DNA of 38,317 bases from positions 1-38,317 of the IMG/VR virus record IMGVR_UViG_3300045918_000165; one strand, given 5' to 3'. Below, piece after piece: positions 19,663-29,346 of the stretch. Made by a program: the position numbers and the translations under genes. Under the pieces are notes generated by a model, which worked only from the letters and a program-made list of their open reading frames with translations, was not told the DNA's origin and did not search any database. Every line of letters begins with the position of its first letter. The stretch's first letter is position 1. This DNA is from a virus.

Positions 19663-21089
19663 CGGTCGTCAACCTCAACGGCGGGGCTTATGTCGCGCGC
19701 TCACTGCTGGCGTCAGCGCAACGATGCGTGAACCTGTATCCAGAGGCGCTGCCACCGGAGCAGGGCGAGGCCGAAGAGACCAAGGTCACGCACTACCCAA
19801 CGCCGGGCCTCACGTTGCTTGCCACGGCCTCGGATGCTGGATGGCGGTGTCTGTATCGGTCCAGCCTCGGAACCGGCTACGGCGTGTCTGGTGCGACGGT
19901 GTATGCGATCTCATCGTCATGGGTGCTGACAGCTATTGGCACGATCAACGCGGGCACCACGATCTGTTCCATGGCCGATAATGGCCTCGATATCATCCTG
20001 GTGGACGGGTCCGCGAACGGCTGGACGATTAACCTGGCGACGAATGCCTTTGCCCAGATCTTCCAGGCGGGGTTCTACGGCGGGACGTTCGTCACCTACA
20101 TCGACACGTTCTTTCTGCTGAATAAGCCCGGAACGAACGAGTTCTATCAGTCCAACAGCCTGTCTACGTTCTTCGATCCGTTGAACTTCGCGGCCAAGGC
20201 GGCCACACCAGATCTGCTGGTCGCGGTGGTCATGGTCGATCATCAGTTGTGGCTGTTGGGCACGTCCATGGGCACCGAGTTATGGAATAACGTGGGCGCG
20301 GCGGCGTTCCCGTTCCAAATCGTGCCCGGCGTGTTCATCGCGCATGGTGTCGCGGCGCCCTATTCGCTCGCCACCATGGACAATGCCATTTTCTGGCTTT
20401 CCCGGTCGCTGGCTGGCGAAACGATGATCCTGCTGGGCAGTGGCTACAAGGCCGAGAGGATCAGCACGCACGCCATGGAAGAGGCGTTGCGCGGGTATTC
20501 CGTCATTACCGATGCCGAGGGATATTGCTATCAGCAGGACGGGCACGAGTTCTACATGCTGACGTTCCCGACTGCGGGGCACACATGGTGCTTTGACCGT
20601 GCAACGAAGCAATGGCACGAGCGGCCTTATATCGACAACGACGGGAACGAACAGCGGCACCGGTCGCGCGTGGCGGCGAACCTCTATCAGACCATCGTGT
20701 GCGGTGATTTCGCCACGGGCGCGCTGTATGAGATGGATCTGGACGCCTACACGGACGCGGGCCAGCCGATCAAGCGCGTGCTGTCATTCCCGCACATCAC
20801 GGCGGGGCAAAATCGCATCTCGTATCAGGAATTTATTGCGATCATGGAGTGCGGCTCGACGGGTCTGAACACGGACTCGCCGCTGTCTCTGCGATGGAGT
20901 GATGACGGCGGGCGCACCTGGGGCAATCCCGTGGTGGACTCGTTCGGGATGAAGGGTGCCTATCTCCAATCGATCCAGTTTCAGCGTTTGGGCATGGCCA
21001 GATCGAGGGTTTTTGAGTTGTCATGGTCCGCGAACGCGAAAACGGCTGTTATCGGCGCGTCGATTGACATGAAGAAGATGGCATCATGA
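19659..21089 (+). CDS. P22 gp10-like packaged DNA stabilisation protein
   Basis: 476 aa (P22 gp10 is 472). ATG 19659 overlaps the previous stop by ATGA. Beta-propeller-like repeats appear as strands ending in Trp/Leu: GTTICSMADNGLDIILVDGS, DHQLWLLGTSMGTELWNNVG, YKAERISTHAMEEALRG. This family (Phage_stabilise, PF11134 type) forms the tail hub below gp4 and keeps DNA in the head. Context after gp4-like gene fits exactly. Confidence 0.85.
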   Translation: MTVVNLNGGAYVARSLLASAQRCVNLYPEALPPEQGEAEETKVTHYPTPGLTLLATASDAGWRCLYRSSLGTGYGVSGATVYAISSSWVLTAIGTINAGTTICSMADNGLDIILVDGSANGWTINLATNAFAQIFQAGFYGGTFVTYIDTFFLLNKPGTNEFYQSNSLSTFFDPLNFAAKAATPDLLVAVVMVDHQLWLLGTSMGTELWNNVGAAAFPFQIVPGVFIAHGVAAPYSLATMDNAIFWLSRSLAGETMILLGSGYKAERISTHAMEEALRGYSVITDAEGYCYQQDGHEFYMLTFPTAGHTWCFDRATKQWHERPYIDNDGNEQRHRSRVAANLYQTIVCGDFATGALYEMDLDAYTDAGQPIKRVLSFPHITAGQNRISYQEFIAIMECGSTGLNTDSPLSLRWSDDGGRTWGNPVVDSFGMKGAYLQSIQFQRLGMARSRVFELSWSANAKTAVIGASIDMKKMAS

Positions 21090-21787
21090 GCGGCAATCTC
21101 TCCATGGAATTGCCCGTGCCTGATGCCGTTCTGGTTACTCCAGATGGGCGCGCCACGCGGATTCTAAGGACCTATCTGCAAATTCTCTCGGCCAGGACGG
21201 GCGGAAGTGCTGGCACGCCGCCCCTGACGGTGGGTGAGGTCAATCTTCTCATCGCGGCTGGCCTGTCACCGGAGACGGCGGCGCGGATCAGCGGCGATAG
21301 CACGAACGCGACGGCTGCGGCGGCGGCTCAGACCACGGCCAGTGCGGCGTTGCCCAAGCTCGGGACCACGACGAACGATAACGCTGCCGCAGGCAACATC
21401 GGAGAGTATATTTCATCCACGGTGCTGGCAGGCGCGGCGGTGGCACTCACGTCCACGGTGACGGCGGACATCACATCGATCTCCCTGACGGCGGGCGACT
21501 GGGATGTTGAGGCAGTGCTGGCATTTGCCCCGGCGGCGACAACCACGGTCACGGTGATCGAGGGCGCGATCTCCCAGACATCGGCCACGCTGCCCACGAT
21601 CCCGGCCTCTGGCGGCTATGCGAGGCTGGCGCTGGCATTCACGGCGGGTGCAACACAGGTGATAGCGACAAGCCGAGCCAGGATGTCCCTGGCGGGCGCT
21701 ACGACAATCTATCTCCCGGCCCGCGCGACGTTCGCAGTGTCCACCATGGGCGCCTACGGCTTCATCGGTGCGAGGCGCCCGCGATGA
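21086..21787 (+). CDS. Small structural protein with fibre/neck-type domain
   Basis: 233 aa. The N-terminal 60 residues are unusual, then an Ala-rich stalk (NATAAAAAQTTASAALPKLG) and a C-terminal beta domain of the type found in phage fibres and neck appendages: TSTVTADITSISLTAGDWDV, then GAISQTSATLPTIP and MSLAGATTIYLPARATF. Likely a virion surface or tail protein. Overlaps both neighbours by 4 bases. Confidence 0.6.
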   Translation: MSGNLSMELPVPDAVLVTPDGRATRILRTYLQILSARTGGSAGTPPLTVGEVNLLIAAGLSPETAARISGDSTNATAAAAAQTTASAALPKLGTTTNDNAAAGNIGEYISSTVLAGAAVALTSTVTADITSISLTAGDWDVEAVLAFAPAATTTVTVIEGAISQTSATLPTIPASGGYARLALAFTAGATQVIATSRARMSLAGATTIYLPARATFAVSTMGAYGFIGARRPR

Positions 21788-22848
21788 TCCGCCCGTATGT
21801 GATCTTTGGCCTCCCCCGCAGCCGGACCTTCTGGCTATCCAGGTTTTTGACCTATGGCGGGTGGAACTGCGGGCACGATGAGCTGCTCCACATGCGCGGC
21901 CTGGACGATCTGAAGTCGTGGCTGTCGCTGCCCAAGCAAGGCACGGTTGAGACTGGCGCCGCACCGTTCTGGCGCACGCTGAAGCGGATGGCGCCTGAAA
22001 CGCGGGTCGTCGTGGTGCAGCGCGATCCTGACCGCGTGTTTAAGAGCATGATGAAGCTGGGCATCCCGTTCGATGAAGACGTGTTGATGCACGAGATCGT
22101 CAAACTCAATCACAAGCTTGATCAGATCAAGGCGCGGTGGCCGGGCGCGCTGTCGGTGACCTATAGCGGTCTCGTTAGCCAGGATAACTGCGCGGAAATC
22201 TTTGAATATTGCATTCCCTACAAGCACGACTTCGAATGGTGGAACGCCATGAAGGCGATCAATCTCCAGGTCGATCTGGCGGCGGAAATCCGATATTTGC
22301 ACGCGCACCAGCCGCAACTGACGAAGCTGGCCGGGATGCTCAAGCAACAGACATTGCGGGATATGGCGCTCCGCTCGGTGGTGGCACCGGAAGGGATGAC
22401 GATTGAGGAAGAACCGTTCCGGCAGGCATGGGATGGCGCGCAGTCTATTATCAAGGACCATCAGGTGTTTGTGGGTGAAGTGCCGGACGGAGGCATCGGG
22501 AAGAACCAGGATATGTTCCAGATGCTTTATGATAACGGCGCGCTCCAGGTGATGACGGCGCGGTCGAATGGCCGGATTTTCGGTTATCTGATGACCACGG
22601 TAACAGGGTCGCTGGAGTCGCCTGATATCAAGTTGGCAGTTCATAACAGCTTCTATGCGTCTCCTGATGTTCCTGGTCTCGGGTTGAAGTTGCAGCGCGC
22701 GGCGTTGAACCGGCTGCGGGACAAGGGTGTGAATGAAGTCGTTTGGCATGCTGGCGTGCGTGGGTCTGGCCCTCGCATGGGGGTGCTGTATAAGCGGCTC
22801 GGCGCGGCGCCTTTCGGGGAACTTTATCATATGAATATGGGGGCTTAG
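21784..22848 (+). CDS. Sulfotransferase-like / GNAT acetyltransferase fusion
   Basis: 354 aa. The N-terminal half has the PAPS-binding loop FGLPRSRTFWLSRFL (residues 8-22, 5'-phosphosulfate loop) and QRDPDRVFKSMMKLG (79-93), which matches the 3'-phosphate motif with R80 and S88. The C-terminal half (about 205-354) is a GNAT domain: GRIFGYLMTTVTGS, VPGLGLKLQRAALNRL (acetyl-CoA loop, degenerate) and VRGSGPRMGVLYKRLGAAPF. It would modify a small molecule, glycan or protein. It sits in the tail module by 4-base overlaps. Inactive or repurposed use is possible. Confidence 0.72.
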   Translation: MIRPYVIFGLPRSRTFWLSRFLTYGGWNCGHDELLHMRGLDDLKSWLSLPKQGTVETGAAPFWRTLKRMAPETRVVVVQRDPDRVFKSMMKLGIPFDEDVLMHEIVKLNHKLDQIKARWPGALSVTYSGLVSQDNCAEIFEYCIPYKHDFEWWNAMKAINLQVDLAAEIRYLHAHQPQLTKLAGMLKQQTLRDMALRSVVAPEGMTIEEEPFRQAWDGAQSIIKDHQVFVGEVPDGGIGKNQDMFQMLYDNGALQVMTARSNGRIFGYLMTTVTGSLESPDIKLAVHNSFYASPDVPGLGLKLQRAALNRLRDKGVNEVVWHAGVRGSGPRMGVLYKRLGAAPFGELYHMNMGA

Positions 22849-24072
22849 ATGGGAATAGCCGCTGGGGCCGCTGCTGCCGCTGGGACTGCCGCCGCTGGCA
22901 TTTCAGCCGGAACGGTCGCGGCTGGCGTGGCTGCTGCTGGAGCGGCTGCCCAGATCGGATCATCGTTGCTTTCATCGAGTGCGGCGAAGAGCGCGGCCGG
23001 TCAATCAGCGGCGGCGTCTGGACAAGCATCGGCGCTACAGCAGGCGCAGCAGGCCCAGACCCGGGCCGATCTATTCCCCTACAACGCGGGCGGTCAGGAC
23101 GCGCTGGCGGCGTTGCGGCATGGCCTCGGCATCGGTGGATGGGCTGGCCAGACTGGCACCAAGGGCACGCCTGGGTATGCCGCCGGGACGCTGCCGCCGG
23201 GTTACTCGATCCAGGACATCGCGGGCACAAATCCTGGCAGCAATTCGCAGGACGCGGCGGATTTTCTCAACTCGCATTACTTGCGGGATGCGACACGGCT
23301 CGCGAACGGCAACTATTCTCTCGATGGGCGCGAGTTCGATCAGAACTGGCAGGAAGTCGGTGGCGGCGCCCAAGGCGGCGGGTTCAAGGTCCTGGATGCC
23401 AACGGCAACGTCGTGGGCACCTACGGCGCTGGGACGGATAAAGCCTCGATCCGGGCGCAGTTTCCCGGCGCGGCGGCCACTCAAGACACGCCAGGCACGG
23501 CTCCCCCTGACGGCTACGGCGCCTATCTCAAGCCGTTCGATGTCAAAACATTCGATATGTCGCCGGAAGCCCTGGCGAACACGCCGGGGTATAGGTTCAA
23601 CCTTCTGCAAGGCCAGCAGGCGGTAACGAACTCGAACGCGGCGAAGGGTCTGGGCATCTCGGGCGCGGCGCTTCGTGGTGCCGCTGACTATGCGACGGGC
23701 CTCGCCAATAGCACGTGGCAGGATCAGGCCAACAACTTCTATCGGGGCCAGGACGCGCAGAGCAGCAACTACTACACGGCGCAGAACAATGCCTATAACC
23801 GGTTGATGGGCACGGCGCAGCTTGGCGAGAACGCGGCGGCGCAGACGGGCGCGCAAGGCACGATAGCTGCTGGTAATGCGGGCAACAATATCGTCGGGGC
23901 GGGTGCGGCGCAGGCGGCTGGCACGGTCGGTCAGGCAAACGCGTTCGGGAATATCGGGACCAGCATCGGGAATGCTTACAACTCGTATCAACAAAACCAG
24001 CTTTACAATTCGCTAACGGCGAAGCTGACGCAGAACGGCGTGTATGGGGCAAACGCAGGCGTAGGCGGTTAA
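22849..24072 (+). CDS. Ejection/DNA transfer protein (gp7- or gp14-like)
   Basis: 407 aa directly abutting the preceding stop. The N-terminal 50 residues are almost all Gly/Ala/Val/Ser (AAAAAGTAAAGISAGTVAAG), able to form a membrane-inserting helix as in T7 gp14. The remainder is Gly-, Asn- and Gln-rich. First of three consecutive ejection-type genes in P22 order (gp7, gp20, gp16). Probably injected with the DNA to form part of the channel across the envelope. Confidence 0.72.
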   Translation: MGIAAGAAAAAGTAAAGISAGTVAAGVAAAGAAAQIGSSLLSSSAAKSAAGQSAAASGQASALQQAQQAQTRADLFPYNAGGQDALAALRHGLGIGGWAGQTGTKGTPGYAAGTLPPGYSIQDIAGTNPGSNSQDAADFLNSHYLRDATRLANGNYSLDGREFDQNWQEVGGGAQGGGFKVLDANGNVVGTYGAGTDKASIRAQFPGAAATQDTPGTAPPDGYGAYLKPFDVKTFDMSPEALANTPGYRFNLLQGQQAVTNSNAAKGLGISGAALRGAADYATGLANSTWQDQANNFYRGQDAQSSNYYTAQNNAYNRLMGTAQLGENAAAQTGAQGTIAAGNAGNNIVGAGAAQAAGTVGQANAFGNIGTSIGNAYNSYQQNQLYNSLTAKLTQNGVYGANAGVGG

Positions 24073-24081
24073 GGAAAAATC

Positions 24082-25506
24082 ATGCCAGTTGATCCAGCCA
24101 CGCTTAACATGATCTCCAGCGGAGGGGTGCAGCCTCAGCCGTTGCCAAATCCGTTGAACAGCCTTCAGCAGTTCACGGGCATATCCAATGCGCTGGTGCA
24201 AAACCAGGTCATGCAGCAGCACATGCAGAACACCGGCATGGACATGGCCACCAAGGGCGCGAACAAGGCGGCGCAGATCCTGGCACCGTATCTCGTCATG
24301 TCCGATGACAAGCTATCCAGCGCGGACATGATCCAGTCATTAGATCAGCGCAACCAGAATGGGGAGTTGCCGCCCGCTGTCTATCAGCAAATCAAGTCCA
24401 CATTGAGCCAGATTGGAGACGACAAACAGAAGCTGCGGCGCTGGGTTGGGGGGGCTTTCACGGCGTCGATGTCATCGCCCGAGCAGGCGCAACAGCTATT
24501 CGGCAGCATGCAGAACGTGCAGGACGGTGAGGTATCGGCGGTCCAGAACGTGCCATCTACGTTTGGCGCGTCTCAACTGGGCCAGGGCGCATCCTTTGTG
24601 CCAGGCAGTAAGATCGGGGCGGGCACAAGCCCAGCAACGAAGGCTGAGTTGGTCGATACGTATGTTCTGGACCCGAAGACGGGCCAGTATAATCGGGTGA
24701 AGGTGGATCGCGGCTCGCTGCCAAACGCATCCGGCAGGAACCCGAACGGGCCTCCCGGCATCGGCGGGGCGCCAGGGATCGGTGGTGCGGGCGCACGCAG
24801 CATGGGGACGGGGGACTACCCCAAGACGGCGCAGGTGGCATCCGGCGCACCCCCCGGCCCGATCCTCGCGGCACCACCGCAGGGGCAGCCGGAGATATTG
24901 GCTGGTGACATCGCGCAATACAGGAAGGACATGGAGGCGATCCCGCAGAGGGAGCAGTCGATACAGACTCTTCTGAAGGCAAAGCATGCGCTGGAGATGG
25001 CCAGCACGGGCAGGGGTAGTGACTCTATCCAGAAGATGAAATCTTACGCTAATACGATTCTTGGAACGAACTTCGACAGCACAACGCCATATGACATCGT
25101 GCATAAATCCCTTCTGGATTATGCCAGGACACAAATGCGGGCGTCTAACACTGATGCGGCTCAATCGGCGTCTATTGGCTCCAATGCCAATGAATTGATT
25201 GATCCGCGCGCGGCGATGGAGGTTGTCAACCTCAACATCGGGCGTGAGCGTCAGTCCATCGTCATGCCGCTGGAGCATCAGACTAATTTGCCGCTCAAGG
25301 ACAGGACCGGCGCTGGGTATAATCAGCATACGCCTAAGTATGCCGGATCGACTGACCCGCGCGCTTTCCAGGCTGATCAGATTTCCCCCGAGGAATTGGA
25401 TAAACTGGTGGAAACCATACGCACGAAAGAAGGACCCGCCGCACTCAAAAGGTTTAAAGACAGCCTCGCGCTAGCAGCCAAGCACGGGAAACTGGATATG
25501 CCCTGA
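24082..25506 (+). CDS. Second ejection protein-like gene
   Basis: 474 aa with AAGGAAA before ATG 24082. Gln-, Asn- and Pro/Gly-rich start (GGVQPQPLPNPLNSLQQFTG), a helical middle (ALEMASTGRGSDSIQKMKSY), and an acidic-basic C-terminus ending in KRFKDSLALAAKHGKLDMP. No sequence family is certain. Position between gp7-like and transglycosylase-bearing genes suggests the gp20-type virion protein of the ejection apparatus. Confidence 0.6.
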   Translation: MPVDPATLNMISSGGVQPQPLPNPLNSLQQFTGISNALVQNQVMQQHMQNTGMDMATKGANKAAQILAPYLVMSDDKLSSADMIQSLDQRNQNGELPPAVYQQIKSTLSQIGDDKQKLRRWVGGAFTASMSSPEQAQQLFGSMQNVQDGEVSAVQNVPSTFGASQLGQGASFVPGSKIGAGTSPATKAELVDTYVLDPKTGQYNRVKVDRGSLPNASGRNPNGPPGIGGAPGIGGAGARSMGTGDYPKTAQVASGAPPGPILAAPPQGQPEILAGDIAQYRKDMEAIPQREQSIQTLLKAKHALEMASTGRGSDSIQKMKSYANTILGTNFDSTTPYDIVHKSLLDYARTQMRASNTDAAQSASIGSNANELIDPRAAMEVVNLNIGRERQSIVMPLEHQTNLPLKDRTGAGYNQHTPKYAGSTDPRAFQADQISPEELDKLVETIRTKEGPAALKRFKDSLALAAKHGKLDMP

Positions 25507-27830
25507 TGGCGGTCAATAGCACTTACGATGATCTGTTCGATCAGGCGGGCCGCGCTTACAACGTGGACCCCGCCATCCCTAAACTTGTGGCTCACATGGA
25601 AAGCGGGGCGAACCCCAATACTCGGGATAGTTCTGCGGGAGCGCAGGGGTTGATGGGCCTCATGCCTGCCACGGGGCGGGCAATGGGCGCCGTCGATATG
25701 CGGGATGTGAAACAAGCTATCTTTGCCGGGACGCGGTATATCCGCGAAGGGCTGGACTCTACCGGGACCGTGCCGGGGGCGCTGGCCTATTACCACGGCG
25801 GGCCTGATAGGGCGCAGTGGGGGCCAAAGACGACGGCCTATGTCGCCAAGGGGATCGGGCTTTTCCCGCAAATGGCGATGAATGTGAAAGGCGATGCGGT
25901 GGCTGGGTCTGATACATCCGAAGGCGATGCCATTCTCCAGAAACTCCTTAAACGGGGTTCGGCGGATCAGGGTGGCGCGTCCGCACCCGCATCGGATGCC
26001 ATGGATGGCGATGCCATCCTCAAGCGGCTCTTGGCCAGGCCCGGCAAGCCGAAAGAAGCGCCCGGCCCTGGCCCGATGGAAACGCCAGAGCCATTGGCAA
26101 ACGCGTCTGATCCTGAAGCACTGCCAAACATCGATGCCCCCGCGACCGCTCGCGCCGTCGGTGGTGTTGGGTCAAACATCCTACAGGCTGGCGCCCAGGG
26201 CGCGGCACAGGCGTTCGGGACAGAGCCGTTCGGGATGGGCGCGCCATTGGTAGCAGGCTTGCAGCGGGCCGGGATTTACCCCCCGGCGGCTGGCCAGGGC
26301 ACGATGATGCAGAACGTCAATCAGGCTGTCATGGGGCCGGTGGCTGCGGGCGTTGATCTCGCTGCCAGGGCTGGCGGGGCGCTGTTCCGCGGCGGTCAGG
26401 CGATGGTTGCCCAGGCTGGGACTGAGGCTGGCGTGCCTGGTTTCGGGCGCGATCTTGCTGCCATGCCAGAGGCGTTCATGGGATCGCCTGGAATGATGGC
26501 AAGCGGCGTCCCATCCGCTGCCATCCGGAACAACCTCATCCGTGAGCAGACGGTCGGCCAGCCGATCCCAAAACCACCAGTGACGGCAGCGCAGTTGATA
26601 GATGCGGTGCGGCAGGCGGACAATGGGAACCCGCTGACTGGCAAGCCGATGAATGGCGCGGCGTCTCCATCCCCGGGCGCGCCTATCCCTGGCGCTCCTG
26701 GCAGCGTTGGCGCGGCGGCGACACCCTCGGCACTGACCAACATGGCTCCACGTGAAGCGGCGGCATCCCGCGCCACGGCGGAAAATTACCATATGATGAA
26801 CCCCACGCCAGAAGCGGGCGATGCCACACGGTTTGTGCCGGGCAGCGAACCAACGGCGGCGGAGGTCGCGCGCGATCCGGTGATCTCCCAGCAATACAAG
26901 GTGGCGGAGCAGGCTCCCGGCAATCAGGGTCCATTCGTGGAACGCCAGGACCTGAACAATAAGGCGCGGATTGCCCATTATGAGAAGTTCGAGGGCACGC
27001 CATCGATCCTGAACCGGATGCGGGACGCGCGCGATGACCAAGCCAAAACTGACTATCCAGCGGCGTTCTCGGGAAAGAAGCCTACCGATCCAACGCCGGT
27101 TGTGGATGCCATCAAGTCCGTCCTAAAGGACCCGCGCGAGGCTGAAAACAGCTACGTCGGGCAATATATCAAGCCGCTGTTGGACCGCTTCACGGACGGC
27201 AAAGGGAACCTGAAGACGGACCCGGAATCGCTCTATGGCATCCGCGAGGACATCGCGCGCATGACATCGCGCTCAACCATCGCGGAAAAACCCACTCTGG
27301 ATCATGTCAGGTCGCAGTTGAGCGGTATCCAGGAAGTGCTTGATGGCGTGATTGAGAAAGGTGCGCCAGGATACAAGCAGTATATGGAGAATTATTCCGC
27401 AGCATCGAAGCCCATTGATGTTATGGAACTTCTTCAGGGCGAGAAGTTGGGCCTCGTGAACGGCTCGGAACGGACGATGACGTTCGCCAAATACGACAAG
27501 TTCATGCGTGATCTGATCGCTGACAGGCAGGCACGGGGGAACAATCAAGCGAAATCTATCCCGCCCGAGACGATGGACGAATTGATGAACATCCATAAGG
27601 ATCTTGCGCGGAAGCAGAACCTGACGCTGGGTGATCCTAAGAGTTCACCGACATCGATGCTCACGCGGGCGGTGAAGGTCGGGGACATCGCCATGCACGG
27701 CGCTATGCTCGGGTATGCCCCGCTCATTGGGAACTACGGCTATCAGATCGGGAGAAACATGATCAATAACAAGCTTCAGCAGCGGACCAACAACAAGCTG
27801 CTGACGGCTCCACCGCCCCCGGTGGACTAA
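25506..27830 (+). CDS. Ejection protein with N-terminal lytic transglycosylase
   Basis: 774 aa. Residues 10-110 are an SLT fold: NVDPAIPKLVAHMESGANPN with the catalytic Glu32, GAQGLMGLMPATGRAMG, then GTRYIREGL and LAYYHGGPD. It would cut peptidoglycan glycan strands to let DNA through. The rest is Pro/Ala-rich, then a long charged helical part (YVGQYIKPLLDRFTDGKGNL) and a C-terminal hydrophobic stretch (MHGAMLGYAPLIGNYGYQIG). Comparable to P22 gp16/T7 gp16. It is the only peptidoglycan-degrading domain I can find in the genome. Confidence 0.85.
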   Translation: MAVNSTYDDLFDQAGRAYNVDPAIPKLVAHMESGANPNTRDSSAGAQGLMGLMPATGRAMGAVDMRDVKQAIFAGTRYIREGLDSTGTVPGALAYYHGGPDRAQWGPKTTAYVAKGIGLFPQMAMNVKGDAVAGSDTSEGDAILQKLLKRGSADQGGASAPASDAMDGDAILKRLLARPGKPKEAPGPGPMETPEPLANASDPEALPNIDAPATARAVGGVGSNILQAGAQGAAQAFGTEPFGMGAPLVAGLQRAGIYPPAAGQGTMMQNVNQAVMGPVAAGVDLAARAGGALFRGGQAMVAQAGTEAGVPGFGRDLAAMPEAFMGSPGMMASGVPSAAIRNNLIREQTVGQPIPKPPVTAAQLIDAVRQADNGNPLTGKPMNGAASPSPGAPIPGAPGSVGAAATPSALTNMAPREAAASRATAENYHMMNPTPEAGDATRFVPGSEPTAAEVARDPVISQQYKVAEQAPGNQGPFVERQDLNNKARIAHYEKFEGTPSILNRMRDARDDQAKTDYPAAFSGKKPTDPTPVVDAIKSVLKDPREAENSYVGQYIKPLLDRFTDGKGNLKTDPESLYGIREDIARMTSRSTIAEKPTLDHVRSQLSGIQEVLDGVIEKGAPGYKQYMENYSAASKPIDVMELLQGEKLGLVNGSERTMTFAKYDKFMRDLIADRQARGNNQAKSIPPETMDELMNIHKDLARKQNLTLGDPKSSPTSMLTRAVKVGDIAMHGAMLGYAPLIGNYGYQIGRNMINNKLQQRTNNKLLTAPPPPVD

Positions 27831-28048
27831 TGGTAGACGATCATCGCCCGAACCCGGTTCATCTCGCGGCGCCTGCCGATCCGGTAAGCCGTCAACGCGC
27901 CACCGAAAATCAACATGATGGTGATGGGGATGGCCAAACCGGCCTTGCCCCCGGCATCCTCGATGATCTTCATGATGAACATCATCAGAGCGAACACGGC
28001 GAACAGCGCGACCGGTATCCCGGTAATCCACATAACAACCCGAGCCAT
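27827..28048 (-). CDS. Two-TM membrane protein on the strand opposite the tail operon
   Basis: 73 aa at ATG 28048 with AAGGA about 8 bases upstream; a start 9 bases earlier is possible. TM1 is VMWITGIPVALFAVFALMMF and TM2 is LAIPITIMLIFGGALTAYRI, with a basic C-terminus (GRRREMNRVRAM). Its stop overlaps the stop of the ejection gene, in a 250-base gap. Against the direction of all neighbours from 10473 to 35123, so it has its own promoter. Could be a superinfection-exclusion or holin-like protein. Shape only, no family. Confidence 0.65.
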   Translation of the reverse strand: MARVVMWITGIPVALFAVFALMMFIMKIIEDAGGKAGLAIPITIMLIFGGALTAYRIGRRREMNRVRAMIVYH

Positions 28049-28080
28049 GACAGGCATCCTTTCCTACAGGTGATCTCAGT

Positions 28081-29337
28081 ATGGTAGCCCAAGTGCCGAA
28101 TGGCAAGCAGCAATTCTTCGACACCAACGGGAACCCGCTCGCTGGCGGCTCGGTGACGTTCTACATCCCGTCCACGACCACGCCAAAGGACACCTACACC
28201 GACAGCACGGGGGCGACGCCGAACGCCAATCCGTTGACGCTGGATGGCGCGGGCGAGGCGGTGATCTGGGGCACTGGCTCCTACCGGCAGGTGCTGAAAG
28301 ACAGCCTCGGCAACACGATATGGGATCAGGTGGTGGCCGTGCCGATCACGACGCCGATCACGGGCGGCCTGACAATCACGTCCGGCGGGTTCGTGGTGAC
28401 GGCGGGCGGGGCATCGATCACGGGCGGCCTGACCACGGACTCGCTGGTCACGAGCAGCATCAACGCCGGGCCTCTGGCTGGGCTGCGGAACCGGTTCGTC
28501 AACCCGCTTATGTCCAAGGATCAGCGCAACGGCGGCGTGGCTCAGACCATCACTGCGGGCGCGGCTTTGGCCTATACCGTGGATCAGTGGTATGCGTTCT
28601 GCACGGGCGCCAACGTCACCGGCCAGCAAATCCTATCCTCCACGGCGAATAGCCGCTACCGCTACCGGTTCACGGGCGCGGCTAGCGTGACATTGATCGC
28701 GTTCGTCCAACGCATCGAGGCGAATAACTGTTTTGATATGGCGGGCAAGTCCGCCACACTCTCGGTTGAGATATCAAATTCGCTGCTGCCATCTGTGAAT
28801 TACGCGGTCTACTACGCCAACACGGCTAACACGTTCGGCACGGTCGCGGCCCCCACACGGACACTGATCACAAACGGGACGTTTAGCGTCAACAGCACGA
28901 TGACGCGATACAATGTCACGTTCTCCGTTCCCAGTGCTGCCACGACAGGCATCGAGGTCGTGTTCGCGGTCGGCGCCCAGATCAGCGGGACGTGGGAAAC
29001 CGGCGCGTGCCAGTTGGAAATAGGAACGATTGCGACGCAGCTTGAAGCGCGCTCAACCCAGGGCGAGCAAGTGCTATGCGACACATATTATGAAATCGGA
29101 ACGGTTGCCATGGGCGGTTATAACGCTGCTGGCGGGGGTTCATATAACGATACCCAGTTTAGGTCTCGAAAGTTCACCACTCCCACGATGTCTGCCAATA
29201 TCACTGTAAACACCAATTGCACGTTTACAGCAGTAACCCCGGATGGGCCTGACTCGTATCGCGTTGTTGCAACAATAACGGCATTGGGTCTTTTCGCGTT
29301 GGGCGGGACGTGGACGGCGACAGCCGTGATACCATAG
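28081..29337 (+). CDS. Tail fibre / tailspike with head-binding N-terminus
   Basis: 418 aa. Residues 7-85 have the N-terminal domain shared by many podovirus tailspikes: GNPLAGGSVTFYIPSTTTPK, then YTDSTGATPNANPLTLDG and GTGSYRQVLKDSLGNTIWD. A Gly-rich beta link (PITGGLTITSGGFVVTAGGA) joins a receptor-binding C-terminal part with Thr-, Asn-rich strands, without a recognisable enzymatic fold. It anchors to the tail and probably recognises the host surface. Confidence 0.78.
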   Translation: MVAQVPNGKQQFFDTNGNPLAGGSVTFYIPSTTTPKDTYTDSTGATPNANPLTLDGAGEAVIWGTGSYRQVLKDSLGNTIWDQVVAVPITTPITGGLTITSGGFVVTAGGASITGGLTTDSLVTSSINAGPLAGLRNRFVNPLMSKDQRNGGVAQTITAGAALAYTVDQWYAFCTGANVTGQQILSSTANSRYRYRFTGAASVTLIAFVQRIEANNCFDMAGKSATLSVEISNSLLPSVNYAVYYANTANTFGTVAAPTRTLITNGTFSVNSTMTRYNVTFSVPSAATTGIEVVFAVGAQISGTWETGACQLEIGTIATQLEARSTQGEQVLCDTYYEIGTVAMGGYNAAGGGSYNDTQFRSRKFTTPTMSANITVNTNCTFTAVTPDGPDSYRVVATITALGLFALGGTWTATAVIP

Positions 29338-29346
29338 GGGAGCGTC

